A stretch of DNA of 30,563 nt, taken from contig JAMAHW010000170.1 in assembly GCA_023627715.1 (NCBI GenBank), positions 1-30,563 of the forward strand, given 5' to 3'. Below the pieces are notes generated by a model. It did no database searches. It had not been told where the DNA came from and was given only the letters and a program-made list of their open reading frames with translations. The first letter of the stretch is position 1, and each line of letters begins with the position of its first letter. Positions 1-12,500 of this stretch are shown piece after piece. Position numbers and translations under genes: made by a program. This DNA comes from Periconia sp. R9002 (lineage: Eukaryota > Ascomycota > Dothideomycetes > Pleosporales > Periconiaceae).

Positions 1-1620
1 GGGGTTGATTACATGACATAGCTGACGGCGGCGAGTAGCGACAGCGGGATCGGCAATGCTGATTGTTTCACTGATGACTTCCATTACCACAAGCGCACTC
101 GCAGGCCAGCGGGTATAAATACGGCAGCGCTCCCGAACCGCATCCCCGGTTGCACGCCGCTGCGGTCCATACTACTTTTTCGCATGGAATTGCAATACAC
201 CAAGTATTGGGTCTCGCCATTTTGCTTCGGTAGTTCCGCCTGCCGCTCTTTTTCGTTCGTTTGGATAGAAATGTGGAAAAGATGTTCCGGTACCGGCTGT
301 TCCGAGCGACGACGTCTTGGTGACTTCCGTTCTAGGTTTGTTGGCTGCGCATTCTATAGCGCTCTTCAACCATAGTCATGTCTTTACAATATCCACGGTT
401 TGCTTGTTTCACCGATCTCGAAAATCTCGCTAACCTTTCTTCTAGAGCAGCCGATACATGGGCGCATGGACTAGAATCCTCAATCTGCACACACACAGAG
501 CCCTATCTATATCTGTCCTCTGTGAATAAGAACCTTGGTTAGTACTCCATCGGTTTTTGAACATTGTTGACCAGCCACGCAGACTTGCTTGTACGCTTCA
601 TGCAGATGTTGCTTGAGATTGTCCTGAGCCTCAACACGATCGCTTTGATTATACGCCTACGAGCCTCATTTGCCTCTAACGGCCCCGTGTACACATTGCA
701 TCGCTCTAGCACAAACCTTGGACAGCTAGATGGACGATTCGCACTTACAGTACCAAAACTTTGGCGTGGGATATCGACTTACGAAGGTGGCCACCACGGT
801 GTTCCACCCTTACTAAGCGCTCGCTCAACCCTTTCCTGGCTCAAAAGACGATGGAACAACATAGATGACCACAATGGCTGGTTCAACTCTCTAGGTGCGT
901 TTCAAATCACTTCCCCCCACCTAGCTTATCTTCACTGCAGATGCTCCATCGGGGAAGCGCATGAGCCGCTGCCACCGCAACGTAAACTTGACATCCTTGA
1001 TCTTTTGGCGGCCTTCCGCGCCCGATGCCTTGGCTATGGCGAACAGTCCGTGTTCCTGCTATGGCTCTGCAAGGCTGTGGTTGCGCAGAGCATAGAGCCC
1101 GTTCTTGCTCCCGCAATCAAACCCCTGCTAATCCGAACTCCATAGGAACATGCTTTATTGTACGCACGGGAAAGTTTGCCATCTTCTGCTTCTACCCTTG
1201 GTCGAGCAAGTGCCGTGGTGTTTCGCATGCAGCCATGGCAAGATGTAGGGATCGAGGAGCTGTGGGTTGGTCTGGGGTGAAGCTTGCTGAATGAGCTGCT
1301 CACTGTTGCGCCGACTGAACATCAGGACAAACACGGCCGTGCCGTGCGCTGTCCATTTTCTCGACCATTTTCAAGACAGGCCTGTTCCTGAAGCACTCAG
1401 CATCAAGCCTTGCATTGCCACTAAGGCGTGTATGCAACATCCGCCCTGACGCCTAGCGGTTCGTATTTCCGCCCTAGCCTCGCTTTCGGCATTCAAATCT
1501 CATACCTTCGCATCTCTTCGGCACTGAACCTATATCACGGACCCATCACTCGCTCCCTAAGAAGTTAGGGCCCAGAAAAGGCATCTAGACATATGCGACA
1601 TCCCGCGCAGCCAGCTCGAA
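1..1620. other. Gene-poor left edge, no recognised gene
   Basis: No family is recognisable here. The longest open frame is plus-strand 564-1145 (193 codons). It contains a plausible 46-nt intron at 895-940 (GTGCGT donor, TTCACTGCAG acceptor), so a small or decayed gene cannot be excluded, but the composition is not distinctive. On the minus strand an ATG at 84-82 opens a frame (starting MEVISETISIADPAVA) that is still open at base 1 and could be the start of a gene lying left of the window. A TATAAA-like string lies at about 113-119. Nothing supports a firm call. Confidence 0.3.
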
Positions 1621-1719
1621 CAATCAAGCGCGCCCTTCTCTGCTCTTTTCACGAATTATGTACATGCAGGCACGATGTTGAGTATATCTTCCACGATCAC
1701 AATGCTCTATGCTGACATT

Positions 1720-2240
1720 TACTTGATAGGATGTCGATATCCAGTTGAGCGAGCGGGCTATGTTGCTTGCGGATTCCACTGCAGCGAGCTTTCGGGCCAT
1801 TGCTTGTTCCACCGCACTCGCCGATTGTGTACGAGCCCAGACTGGCAACATCAGGAACGCATCTCTCTACACAACCTTTTCCATCGAGTAGAACTTTCGA
1901 CTAGCTATAAACCCTTTCGCAGCTCTCATGAAGCTCTCTTTCTGGACCTGTAAGTACATCCCCAGTTATCATTGCTACGGGAGTAGCGAAGATACAATGA
2001 GTACAGGCTCAACGTACTATCAATCAACCCCTTGCGCCGTCTTATGAGCGGCAATCGCTTACTAATGCAATGACTTAGCCCCGGACGATGCGCCTGCAGC
2101 CGCAATACACAAAGCAACCATCCCCCATACCACCAAGCTAACATGGACGGTAGCAATATGCAAAGACATATGGTCCACTCTCCATATCGTGATACCTCTG
2201 ACATAGGGTGAGTTTGATGTAAGGGCAAGCGGATGGGCTG
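1720..2240 (-). pseudogene. Decayed minus-strand gene of unknown function
   Basis: I do not recognise the family. Between 1947 and about 1722 the minus strand reads a protein-like frame rich in Ala, Ser, Arg and Gln (for example LPVWARTQSASAVEQAMARK), broken by an in-frame TAG at 1869-1867. A CAG-to-TAG change would explain it. Upstream is a well-formed intron at 2062-1948 (GTAAGC donor, CTTACAG acceptor, 115 nt). Before that lies a hydrophobic stretch (HVSLVVWGMVALCIAAAG) that could be a membrane segment. The frames on the two sides of the intron do not join cleanly, so the gene appears dead. The call rests on coding-like composition and splice signals only. Whether the two halves belong to one gene is uncertain. 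Confidence 0.25.
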
Positions 2241-2984
2241 TTGCGGCTCAAGACTGGTGACAGTGCAGCGTTCGCGCTGGCGCATGACTTCGTTGTCCCG
2301 TTTCTGCTCTTAAGGGTTCGACTGCTCACAACTCTACAGGAAGTTCCCTTCTTGAGGCACTGTCCTTTGCATGAAAGCTTCCATAGCGCCAAAACCCATC
2401 ATGACGCGTAGAGGCAGAGATTTTCTCATCGAAATAAGGCGGATGCTAAACCATCCCCAGGCAAAGCCTTCGCTGGTGTCGCTGCGCGAGAGCGTGCAGG
2501 ACGCTGATCGATCGGCCGAAGGCTAGAAAAGCCTTGACAGAGAGGATTGACCTGGGGAAGGACGCTTACGGTGGTGGCAATTATCGCAAATAGAGCGGTG
2601 GTGGATGCGCGATATGTGCAATCGAGGTATTCTCCTCCACCCTTGTTAGGAGAGGCAAGCTAAACCTGAGGGTAGACACGGAAGCTTCTGATGCCAGTTT
2701 AGCGTCTGGCCGCGCTGCGGAAGGTCTCTTGGCCTGCAAACCTGGATAGCTGGGCTCTGGAAACCGGTCGCAGATGGAAGAAGAGCCCTCACGTCACAGT
2801 CGCGTCTTAACCAACAGCATGACGTAAGCATGCAACATCCGAGGTAAGCGAACCCAGGTCGTCACACGGAGATTCTACGAACCCCGAGGAAGACGAGAGC
2901 GCGGCCCGCGACACACAAAGAACGAGACAGTACGCGACAACATAATGGAGACACGCCGACCGAGGCTCCTGTTATCGATCCTAC

Positions 2985-4010
2985 GCGTCGTTCCTGCGAC
3001 ATGCAGAGAGCGTGAAGGAGATGGAGGCAAATGATACCGGAGGGGCAAGACAGGTTTCAGAACGGCAGGAAGCTACGAATGCAGAAGACGAAACGAAAGC
3101 AAACAGCCGTCTCGATTTGGTCAATGATACACCAAAAGGCCTGATGGATAAGACTGGGAGGCGGGGGAAGAAGCGCGCAGCCGAAGAGAGGGCCAGACGA
3201 GCAAAAGAGAAGTTGAAGGGCATACTTGAATTGAAAACCCTAGGTGTTGCGCTATCGTGGACTATTCGGAGAGGGTCGCCGCAATAGGAGCGTCTCGACC
3301 TTCGGACATGGCCTTGCCATTGCCAAAGGAGACAGGGGGTGAATCCTGAGCTTTCGCGCCTAGCGGACAAGCTCGACATTTGCAACACGGCAGAAGTTGA
3401 AGCGTGGGCTCGGAACGCATTGCTTGCACACGGACACACAAGAAACATCGCTGTCCAGCGTACAGCACGGTTGACAAGGGATCGTTGACGAGTTAGAATC
3501 GACATAGGAAGTGAAAAGGAGGCAAGAACCGCCCACGACAATCGCGAATGATTTGAAATGCACTTCCAGGGTGGCCGATTGCAGAAGGAACAATGGTACG
3601 CCACCAAAGTCGACTATACGGATAAACCTAGGATCACCGATGAGACGCGAGTCGCGCTGAGACAAAAGGTTTAGAGCATGATCGAGGAAGAATGGACTAA
3701 CGATGACCAAAATATGTTGGCTGTAGAAACAGACCCTGGCTAAGCCGCTCGATTCATATTTATCTACCTGGTCGAGGAAGAAGACGCCAATAAGCTGCTC
3801 AGCCGGAGGATGATGGAGGCAGGAGGCGAGGTGGTCTATCTCCAGCGATTCGAACAGCGCCAGCATCCAACGCGCTACTTCAAGTGCCTCGAATTAGTGG
3901 CCAACTGGCGAATCGCCGCGCCAATGAAACAAGAGGTAGAGGCTGCGCTGAATAGGGCCACGAGAACAAACATGCACATCGCACATCACAAGATGCGCTG
4001 CGTGCTCTGA
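2985..4010 (+). pseudogene. LINE ORF1 (gag-like) remnant
   Basis: The first open piece, 3012-3287, is highly charged (KKRAAEERARRAKEKLKG), as in the N-terminal half of LINE ORF1 nucleic-acid-binding proteins. After several frame changes, 3810-4010 reads a piece containing EQRQHPTRYFKCLELV. This resembles the start of the CCHC zinc knuckle of Tad-like ORF1 (Q-x-RCFKCQ-x2-GH), but the later Cys/His ligands are lost. In an active element ORF1 coats the RNA in the ribonucleoprotein particle. This copy cannot make such a protein. The assignment depends mainly on position upstream of an unmistakable endonuclease and reverse transcriptase. Confidence 0.5.
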
Positions 4011-4019
4011 GGCTCACCA

Positions 4020-6300
4020 GACTACCGATCCGGGATATCCCGTCTACCACGAGAAGCCTAGGGTGTTAACGCATAACGAGAAAAGTTCTTGAAATACTGC
4101 AAGCTATTCTAGGGAAGCTGTGCACACAAGCTGGACGGCCACGCACCCATCGGAAGTGCAGGCCAGGGCCGTACCTTTTCGATTCATCGTCTGAGCGGGC
4201 TACAAACAAAACATATGCCATTAGACAATGCAGGAATCACCCACGAAGCCGACGAACAGACCCTGCTCATCGCATGCGTGCACACCTCTCAGACAGAGGC
4301 GGTGCGGCATAGACCTGGACTGAGAAGTAGCCTCTGTTTACTCACGAAGGCTATCGCCAGCGTCTGAGCCAGACGAAGAGACAGAACAATGGAGCTCACC
4401 ATCGCTGGCAACTTCAGCCGTCACAACTGGGTGTGGTGTGGTGAAGACGTCTGAAACAACCAAGGAGGAGCCGAGCGTGTAGTTGACTTTGCCCGGCAGT
4501 TTGATTTGGAGCGCCTTCTTCCACGAGACATCGTCACATTTCCGGTAGGTGAACCTACACTCGATCTTATGCTAGGTACGCCAGGGTTGCACGATAGGCT
4601 GGTGGAATGTTATATCCAGCTACCGGAACACGGAGCGGATCGCTGATCCACAGAAGCGGTTTGTGCACTTGCTCTGCAAACACGAACTGGCCGACCGAAA
4701 CAAATGTTCAGAAATACCTCGTTAGAAGAGATGAGCGACCATCGCACAATAGGTAGCTTCTAGAGACTACTTGTTGACAGTATTGATGTAAAGGCATCCC
4801 TCTACCGACTAGTGACCAGTCTATCAGTAATGGAGGAAACTAACAACGCAGGCGTAAAGAAGCGGGCGAAAGTAGTCCTACACGACATTCGCAAAACTAT
4901 CAGAGCGGCGATAGGATTCACTGGAAAGCGTTCTGGGATAAACAGCACGAGACCCGATTTGGGCCGCGCATCAAGCGTCTCAGCAGTTCCCTCTAATGTC
5001 ACATCTGAAGGCGCGACTGAATGGAAGATGCCGAAATGGAAGTGGAATTATCAAGATCATTTGTCTTGGAGGTGACAAAAATAACAGAGGAGCAAAACAT
5101 GGGAGTTTAGCAGGCGATTGATCAAGTGGGGTGGAATCCCTCGCTTTTAAGTAAGAAGGGCCGGCATTCCGAACGCGACCACGTAAGGACTCAATTACCG
5201 ATTGTCTTCTATCTATGGATCCCCTGACGGAGGAAGAAATCTGCAGAGCCATCTTCGCCGCAATGATGTTCAAAGCTCCCGGAAACGACAGAATGCGGGC
5301 TGTGGTGTGGCAGAAGCTCTGAGAAATACTAGAGTCACATAGTTGCTCTTGACCAACTATCGCTCGAGACTAGCATACCGCTGCGGTATCGGAAGATTAC
5401 AACGATGATTCCTCCCAAAGAAGTAGGGACGAGGGATTGGAGAGAAGCCCAGACGTACAGGCCCATATCGCTACTGGTGACATTGGACAAAGGCCCGAAG
5501 GCTGTTATCGCGGAAAGACTGATCTATCTAGCGGAGGAATACTACCTACCACCCGAAAGTAACTTTGGAGTTTGGAAAGGTGGATCGACGACGCAAGCGC
5601 GCACTCTCATCCAAGGACGCACTTTCCAGGCCTGGAGAGACAACAAACTACTCAGCTTGGTCAGCTTCGCCTTGCGCGGAGCGTTTAACAGGGTAGACGT
5701 CGAGGTGCTTGCTCAAAGATTAGAAAAGCGAGGGATACCGCGCACGCTCGTCAAATGGATCCGCAACTTCTGCACAAAATACGAAACTCAAGTCACGGTC
5801 CATGGTGAAACAGCATTGCTTACAGGATTACCCTATCTGGGCTGCTATAGGGCTCAACCAACTCACCAATCGCATTCTTAGTGTTCAACGCCGACCTCGT
5901 CTCGCTAAAACAGCCTTTGTGTACCCCACAATGACTTGAGCTTACTTCTGGTAATAGTCGTAGAGGGAATCGTGCCCAAATACGAAGTTAAGATCTTGGG
6001 GGTGGTCTTCTACCAACAGTTACGCTACAAAGAACACGTGGTTCGAGCAGGAAAGAAGGGACTGAAGGCAGCATTTGCACTGAAACGAAGGATGGGACTG
6101 AGCTCGCAGACTGCACGAACCTCCTTGCGTCAAAGGTTGCGCCGGCGATCGACTATATCTCGCTGGAATGGTCCCGAAAGCGGCAAAACAGACCACGAAA
6201 ATACTCGACTGAGCACAGACACTTATGGCAGAATGAATGGTGTGTTGATCTAGACGCTGATCTGGAGAACGCGTCGCCGACGCGTGGGGGGATTCTAGCC
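4020..6300 (+). pseudogene. LINE ORF2 remnant: endonuclease plus reverse transcriptase
   Basis: Endonuclease traces, in shifting frames, are YPVYHEKPRVLTHNEKS near 4030-4085, a TLDL motif near 4560, and MSDH at 4731-4742 (the conserved SDH active-site motif of AP-like endonucleases). The reverse transcriptase is clearest at 5405-5880: YRPISLL, the template-grip-like FGVWKGGSTTQA, the LRGAFNRVDVEVLAQRLEKR block, and GLP before a frameshift, then SPIAFLVFNADLV in another frame. The catalytic FVDD box is destroyed: where it should follow, at about 5912-5935, the sequence reads TAFVYPT then a stop. Sequence resumes at about 5970 with KILGVVFYQQLRYKEHV and ends near LLASKVAPAIDYISLEWS (about 6120-6170). 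No RNase H follows. The element is dead beyond doubt. Confidence 0.75.
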
Positions 6301-6589
6301 GAAAGCGGAACAGCACCCCTACTAATACCGTTTAATTATACATCTTAGGGAAGATCACGTGATAGGGGTCGATATCCTTGGAGTACTTTGCATCTGCAAA
6401 CAGGCAATCCTTGAAAGCTATCATTTTCCGCAGCTTGTTCAAATACCCTCAATTCCTTGCTCCTAAACATTGTTCGAAAGACCAGGAGTGTAGACAGCAC
6501 TTGGCGCCTCAGATGTGCTTAGCCACGTGCAGTGCCGAATCCAAAACGCCCTCCACCGACACATACGTGTCTCCATCGTCGCTGAAGAT

Positions 6590-9500
6590 TCATTCCATAT
6601 CCATCGCGCGCGTGACTCCGGCTACAGCCTCATGGTTTTGACCACCGATAGGCGAGCCACACTCGGGACAACGCGCTTGCTGCATGGGCATTCCGCACTC
6701 GCCAATAGCAAACTGCGCGTTCGGTTAGCCATCATATGCAAGCTAGAAAAGAAGCAGGTACTTACCGGATGTCCTTTCACACACTTGTACCAATGTCCAG
6801 CGTTAGTAGCCATGCCGCGCGGCCCGCTGGTCATGGCCGCCTTGATAGCTTCAATCTCCTCCTGGGTCACTTCCTCATATGTGTCGCGACTCATGATTCC
6901 AATCGCATCGGTCACAGCTTGACCTAGTTCTTTGGAGCCCTGGAACTCGTTTTGGCAGAGTGATTTGGCATTGGCTAGCAGACCCTTTGCCTTTTCGCGA
7001 TACTCCCTTGCTTTCTTCCTCTCTTCGTCGGTTTTGGATCCGGAGAAACTGAGCCGGACGGCGATACGGTAGTAGAATAGGCTTGCTTCAACGGCGTATT
7101 TCGGCAAATCGACTTCCAGACTCTCATTGACAAGCGCGTGGCAAGACTTAAGTACTGGGGCGGCGGCAGCCACGCCTCCAGACACTGTGGTAGAGAGCGC
7201 ATTCTGCGCCCCGGGTGCGATCCTACTAAAGAGGGAAAACTTGTCCTCCAGGATAATGCAGGACACCTTCATTTCCATCAAGCGGGCAGCAATCGTAACG
7301 CGGCTATCAATGTCCGGTGTTTGCGCCCGCTCAGATACCATCAGCTTGTTCATGGAATCTTCGATGTCTATATTCTTGAGATTGGATCGAATGATGGCGT
7401 CATGCAGTTTATTCTCCGGTTGATGCCGACGCGCAAATTCTCGCTGTATCTTCCGGACTTTCAGCTCGACTTTACTCGCCTTTTCGTATCTGCTGAGAAC
7501 ACTTGCGCTCAAGATTTCCCAGAGAGCGCCTTCCTTTTCCGATATCCCAGGATCTGTGATATGAGATAACGTCGCGGTGAGATCTGTTTCCAGCGCAGAA
7601 ACCTCCTTATCCAGTTTGCGAAGTTCGAACTGGCCGTGAACAATGAATCTCCTTGACATCTCATCAATGACGGCTCGATTGATGATTCGATTGTAGCGCT
7701 GGGTTGCATGTTGCCTAATCGGGGAGTGACAATGTGGACATTGAGGTACTTTCTCGGCTAGTTCACCAGGAAAGTCTTTCGGCCCAGAGATGTTGCCTAG
7801 CTGGTCTATATCATAGACGTTGGTGAGTCCGACCATCCCATCCAGACTCTCAGCCGTGAACAAATGGCCGCAGTTCAGAATAATTACTGGGCTCTCATCT
7901 ACGTCAACTTCATTGTAATTCTTGAACTCCAGGAGGTCGACCCTTCTGTCAAAATTTTCCCCGCAAGCTTGACAAAACCCAACGGGGCAGATCTCGCCAC
8001 ATAGCCCAGGACATTGATGTCCGCACGGAAGTTTCAAGGAACAGCGCTCATCGCATGGGATTCTATCGCAAGGTGCTGCACAGGGCATAGTGCATGGCTT
8101 TTGATGCGCGCAAGCCCAAGTGCATGACTGGATGCAAGGTGCACAAGCTTCGTGGCATGTTCGGTCACACTTCGAATGAGCGCAACGCACCTGTCAAATT
8201 CAGTAACTACATAAACACGCATTTTCAGTCTCATTGATGATACTTACCTCGCATGGAGAGTCGCACAGTCCACAGTCTGTTCCATCGTGACATTCCCTCT
8301 TGCAGATATGGTTACACGTAGCGTATTTACGACCGCAAATTCTTCGACAAGCTTGATGCCTGTTGACAGGGGCTCCTGTTTCGTCTTTTTGGCAGCATAT
8401 GCCACACGTACCACTGCAACCATGTCCACAGTTCAATATTTTCTCGCATGCTACGGGGCAACGATAACCTTCGGTGACGTTCACGGAACAGGGAACCTCC
8501 ACGGTGTGGTTGCAATTCAGTACCCATTTTGAAACAATAATACTGCATTTGATTCGGTCGGTATCCTGTGCCGCATAACATGGGACCTGATTCATGGTAT
8601 GTCCACAGGGAAGTAGAACTTCGCCGATTGGGATGCTGCATTTTCCACAATCTGTTCTCACATTAGCACCGCTTTTATCGGTACAGGAACGAGCTTGTGG
8701 CACGAATATGAACAACACTTGACGATCGGAGCATACATACCTTCTCCGCATGTAGCTTTTCGGCAGGCATGGTTGCAAGGGTGATGCAAACGCTCACATC
8801 GTTGTAAACACACGTAGGCCTTATGCATGCTATCGGAATGGCATACGGCAAAGCATTTGTGGCCGCAATCAGGAAGTCTTCTCTCACATGGTAGGCGACA
8901 ACCACCCTCCGGACTCATGCGAGCAAAATCTGCGGGGCAAGAAACTTGAATCGGGGTATCCGGGTGGCGCGGGCAGGATAGCTCAAGAGAGTCTCCAAAT
9001 GAACCGTCAGCACGCAACATCTCAACGACATCGCGCCACATAGGGACTTTAGAGTAAGTCTCACTATTTCCGACGATATACATTCCATGTTTCGCTCGAC
9101 TGAGGAGCACATTGATACGATTCGTTGTCTTCAAAAAGCCGACTTTTTGATTGTCGTTGCTACGGACAAGCGATATGATGACGATTTTGGCTTCCTCGCC
9201 CTGGAAGTTGTCAACCGTGGCTACCCGCAACATGTCGGAGAGCTTCTTTCTTGTAAGTACGGCGCGCTGATTTGTGCGTAATGCATGTTCTATATCGGCA
9301 CTTTGTTCGTTTTCTGCGAGCCCGTCTTTTGCCAATGCTTCCTCGTCGCGGTCACTAAGAACGACCTCAAAATCGTTTCGCAATGCAGCTCGGAGTTTTT
9401 GTATCTGACCGGTGTAGGGTGTCAAGACAGCTATATCGTTACTGGAATATGTACCTTGGCGAACAACATGTCGAACAAGTGCATGGACCATCTCGACCTC

Positions 9501-12500
9501 CCATTGGTTGGACTTCGACTGGAGGTGGTGACTTTCTGATTGTTGTCCGTCCTCTAAATTCTTATGGTCGAGCCAGAAGACATTTTTCCTCATTCCAACA
9601 ACATCGGGACGGTTCAGAGTGGCGGTGTGATCTTTTAAGTTGGGATAGAGGGTTTTGCGGATCAATCTGGAGATTTCGGGCCGCATGCGTCGTTGAACAT
9701 CAAGCTGGGCAACTGGGATCCTTAATCTTCCGGGTTCCCCTACTACCAGACGTTCGAATTGGCTTCGATCCAACTTGTACTGAACTCCCTCATGACTTTC
9801 TATGGACAAGCTGAAGTTGGTCACCGATGGGCGAAGTTGCTCATGGTCTCCTATCTGGATGACATGTTCCACTGAAGATAGGAACGTCGAGAGTACGTGA
9901 CTTTCCAATACCTCCCCAGCCTCTTCGCATATAACCACTTTGCTGTTGATCCGCCCCAGTAGCTCGACATTCTTCGCGAGACCAGTTGTAGTAATACCGA
10001 TAACATCTGCATCCTGAAGTACCGTACGGTCCCCTTCCTGATGGATATTGTGGATAGTTTCCTGGGTCGTTCTCGCCTCACTTAGCGCATCAAACAGCTG
10101 ACTAAACTGAGTATCATGCAGTTCCTTCATCCAAACTTTGACCAGCTCCTTCCTCTCCGCAACTCCAAGCGAGAAAATACCCGAAGCGGCTTTTTGAAGT
10201 ATGAGGCGGATGTTTTGGGCTGGCTGAATTCCATCGAGTTCCTGAGGACTTACAGCTGGAACCCAGACGTCAAAAGGATGGCGCCCGGCTAACTTGAACC
10301 CTTCTTCGTCCACGGTGGAAAATTGCGTATGAAGCCCTGGGTATTCTCGTTTCAAGTGGCGTTCAAGATATGTCCACGTCAGGCCCTTGCTCATACCGTG
10401 AATCCGACCAATGTCAAATTCGATTGATTCCTCAGCCTTCTTCAACCCATCGTATGCTTTGTAGAGGAGGTAACCATCGTGTTTTGTCTTCGTCTTTCTT
10501 TTTATAATGTCGCGAATGTTGTGTCCCTGAAGCATCGTTGATTTACTTTGACCCCCTATACGTATCACCTTTTTGATACCAACCTGCAGAAGATGTTCCA
10601 AAAACTGATCGAGGGCGTGATTGGTATGGCATCTAATTTCGTTAGCGTCGCTTTGCTTCTGGCCACTACCGCCATTTCTGGGATTGACAAATCGAAGACT
10701 TGGAAAAATGGCTTACACGACAATGACCGGGCCCAGCTTGGCAACGTTTTTCATGGATAACAAGACTCTCATGATTTGGACGCCGACATAAGACTTCCCA
10801 GTGCCAGGAGGCCCTTGGATGAAGGCGAGCTCTCTAGTAAGCGCCGCTATTAATGCCTTGCTTTGTCCCATGTCTAGACCGGTGTGCCCTGATATCAAGC
10901 TCACAAGTTCCGGGTCATCTGGAGACGAATCTATCTTGAGTGAAAGATTTGGGGCACCTTCCTTGACAATGGGCCCAAGGGGTATCGTGAACCATTGCCT
11001 TTGGGCGTACGTCGGCGGCGGAATCTTTAGCAAAGTTTCGTTCGGTCGTTCGATTTTACCCGGTAAGATCCACCTTTCGAACGGCAAACGTCCTAATTTC
11101 CCCATCTGTTGCAAATTCATGAGAATAGGAGTAAATGTCGCTGGGATAACTCCAGGTAACTCTATCAAAACTCCCTGCTTTCGTTCGCAACTGGATCGCA
11201 ATATCGATGCGACATTTGCTTCATTATACATTGCAAGCTGTGTCGAGATGATTGCTTTATCTTGATGCTTAGTGAGGCTGTTTTCTTTGTTATTGTCGGT
11301 GACTCGCTCTTGAACGGTGAGAAATATGGGTTCAGTTTTGCCATCCTTGAAGGTCATGAAAGATAGCAAAGTTCCTACTTGCAATCTTCTAGACTCCTCC
11401 CACCATTTCCGCCGTGCACCATCAGGTTTCCGGCGGTTTTCAGAAGGTTGTGAAAACTTGATTAGTATCTCCAAACCTCGGCGATGCTCAAATGCAATGT
11501 GACAGACATGCGCCGAGGTGTAATGATTGGCATGGATATCCTTTAGGCTTGCTCGCGGCTGGTTGAGCAATTCCGGATCCCTTTCGGCAGCGTTCATGAA
11601 GACCAAAAGGGCTTGTTTCAATTCTCCGAAGGTTTCGTGACGAAGCAGGCGGAATTGCGTATCCAAATGGCGTGCAGTTGGGTCATTCAAAAAGTGAGGG
11701 AGATCTCGATCCGCAAAAGGAAGAACGTCTTCAGAGTCTGATCGAAGCTCCTGATCGGTAGGGAAGATGGCTATCTCAGCGATATCAAGCCGATCATTAT
11801 CGTGTCGACCTCCGGGCACGGCAGCCTCAACCGGATATTGCGATGTACCAGACGGTTCAAGCTTGTTCTCCTTCACGTCGTGATTAGTGTGAATTTGAGC
11901 CTCACGGGTGATGATTGCCCGGAGATCTGTGAGGCTGCGAACGACGTTGCATGCGGTGGGGGCCTGATTGTCCACAGTCAAGATCCTGGCAGAAACATCC
12001 AGAGCATCCATCAAGCCAGGCAAATCCTCATTCGATCTTGATCGGGATTGACGAACTAATACTGCTCGCATTGCGTTGGAAATCAGAAGAAGCAGATCTC
12101 CCGTCAGTTCCCGATCTGGTGCTGATGCGTTCATCATGGTGATTGCTCCGCAAAGATGAAGAAGGAATGGCACGACGCGTGATCCATTGTGCCCTGACAC
12201 AAAATGGTAAATGTCTGTAACAAATGAATCTATCGAAAAGCACTCCAGGAAGAAACGATGAGTGACGACCTGGAGAAACCTTTGCGACGTTACAAGATAT
12301 GTTTTGCCTGTTGCAGTTCCACTTCTCTTGCTCATGATGTGTCTGATATGTTCTAGGCCCGAATTCTCGTTCAGTTCTTCCGCCAGATGTTGTTTCCATT
12401 CAGGATCAGAGCCGTTCAAAATGTCAAGGGCTGCTGTCCAGAATCTTTGCGTTGTATCATCGTCGTGGATGGGGGATCACTTCGCAAGACGTTTCCAAGC

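Larger units (their letters stand above)
2870..6300 (+). mobile_element. Decayed Tad-like LINE (non-LTR retrotransposon)
   Basis: In order, this stretch shows remnants of an ORF1 with a zinc-knuckle-like segment, an AP-type endonuclease and a reverse transcriptase, the order of fungal Tad/I-like LINEs. All coding parts are broken by many frameshifts and stops. No terminal repeats, poly(A) tail or target-site duplication are visible, and the RNase H domain expected at the ORF2 end is absent, so the copy is 3' truncated. The left boundary is set only by where ORF1-like sequence starts. Bases 2400-2870 hold no gene I can see and may include the element's 5' untranslated part. The element lies upstream of the 3' end of the convergent helicase gene. 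It is an inactive relic. Confidence 0.75.

Noticed and set aside
2981..3866. Minus-strand frames of 168 and 208 codons
   Set aside because: They are shadows of the plus-strand LINE ORF1 remnant; their Ser/Leu/Cys-rich composition is the complement of its Lys/Glu-rich coding.
7127..7569. Plus-strand frames inside the helicase gene
   Set aside because: They are antisense to well-supported helicase exons and contain no motif.
9087..9814. Plus-strand frames of 64-143 codons
   Set aside because: They lie opposite the helicase core motifs; the minus frame is clearly the coding one.
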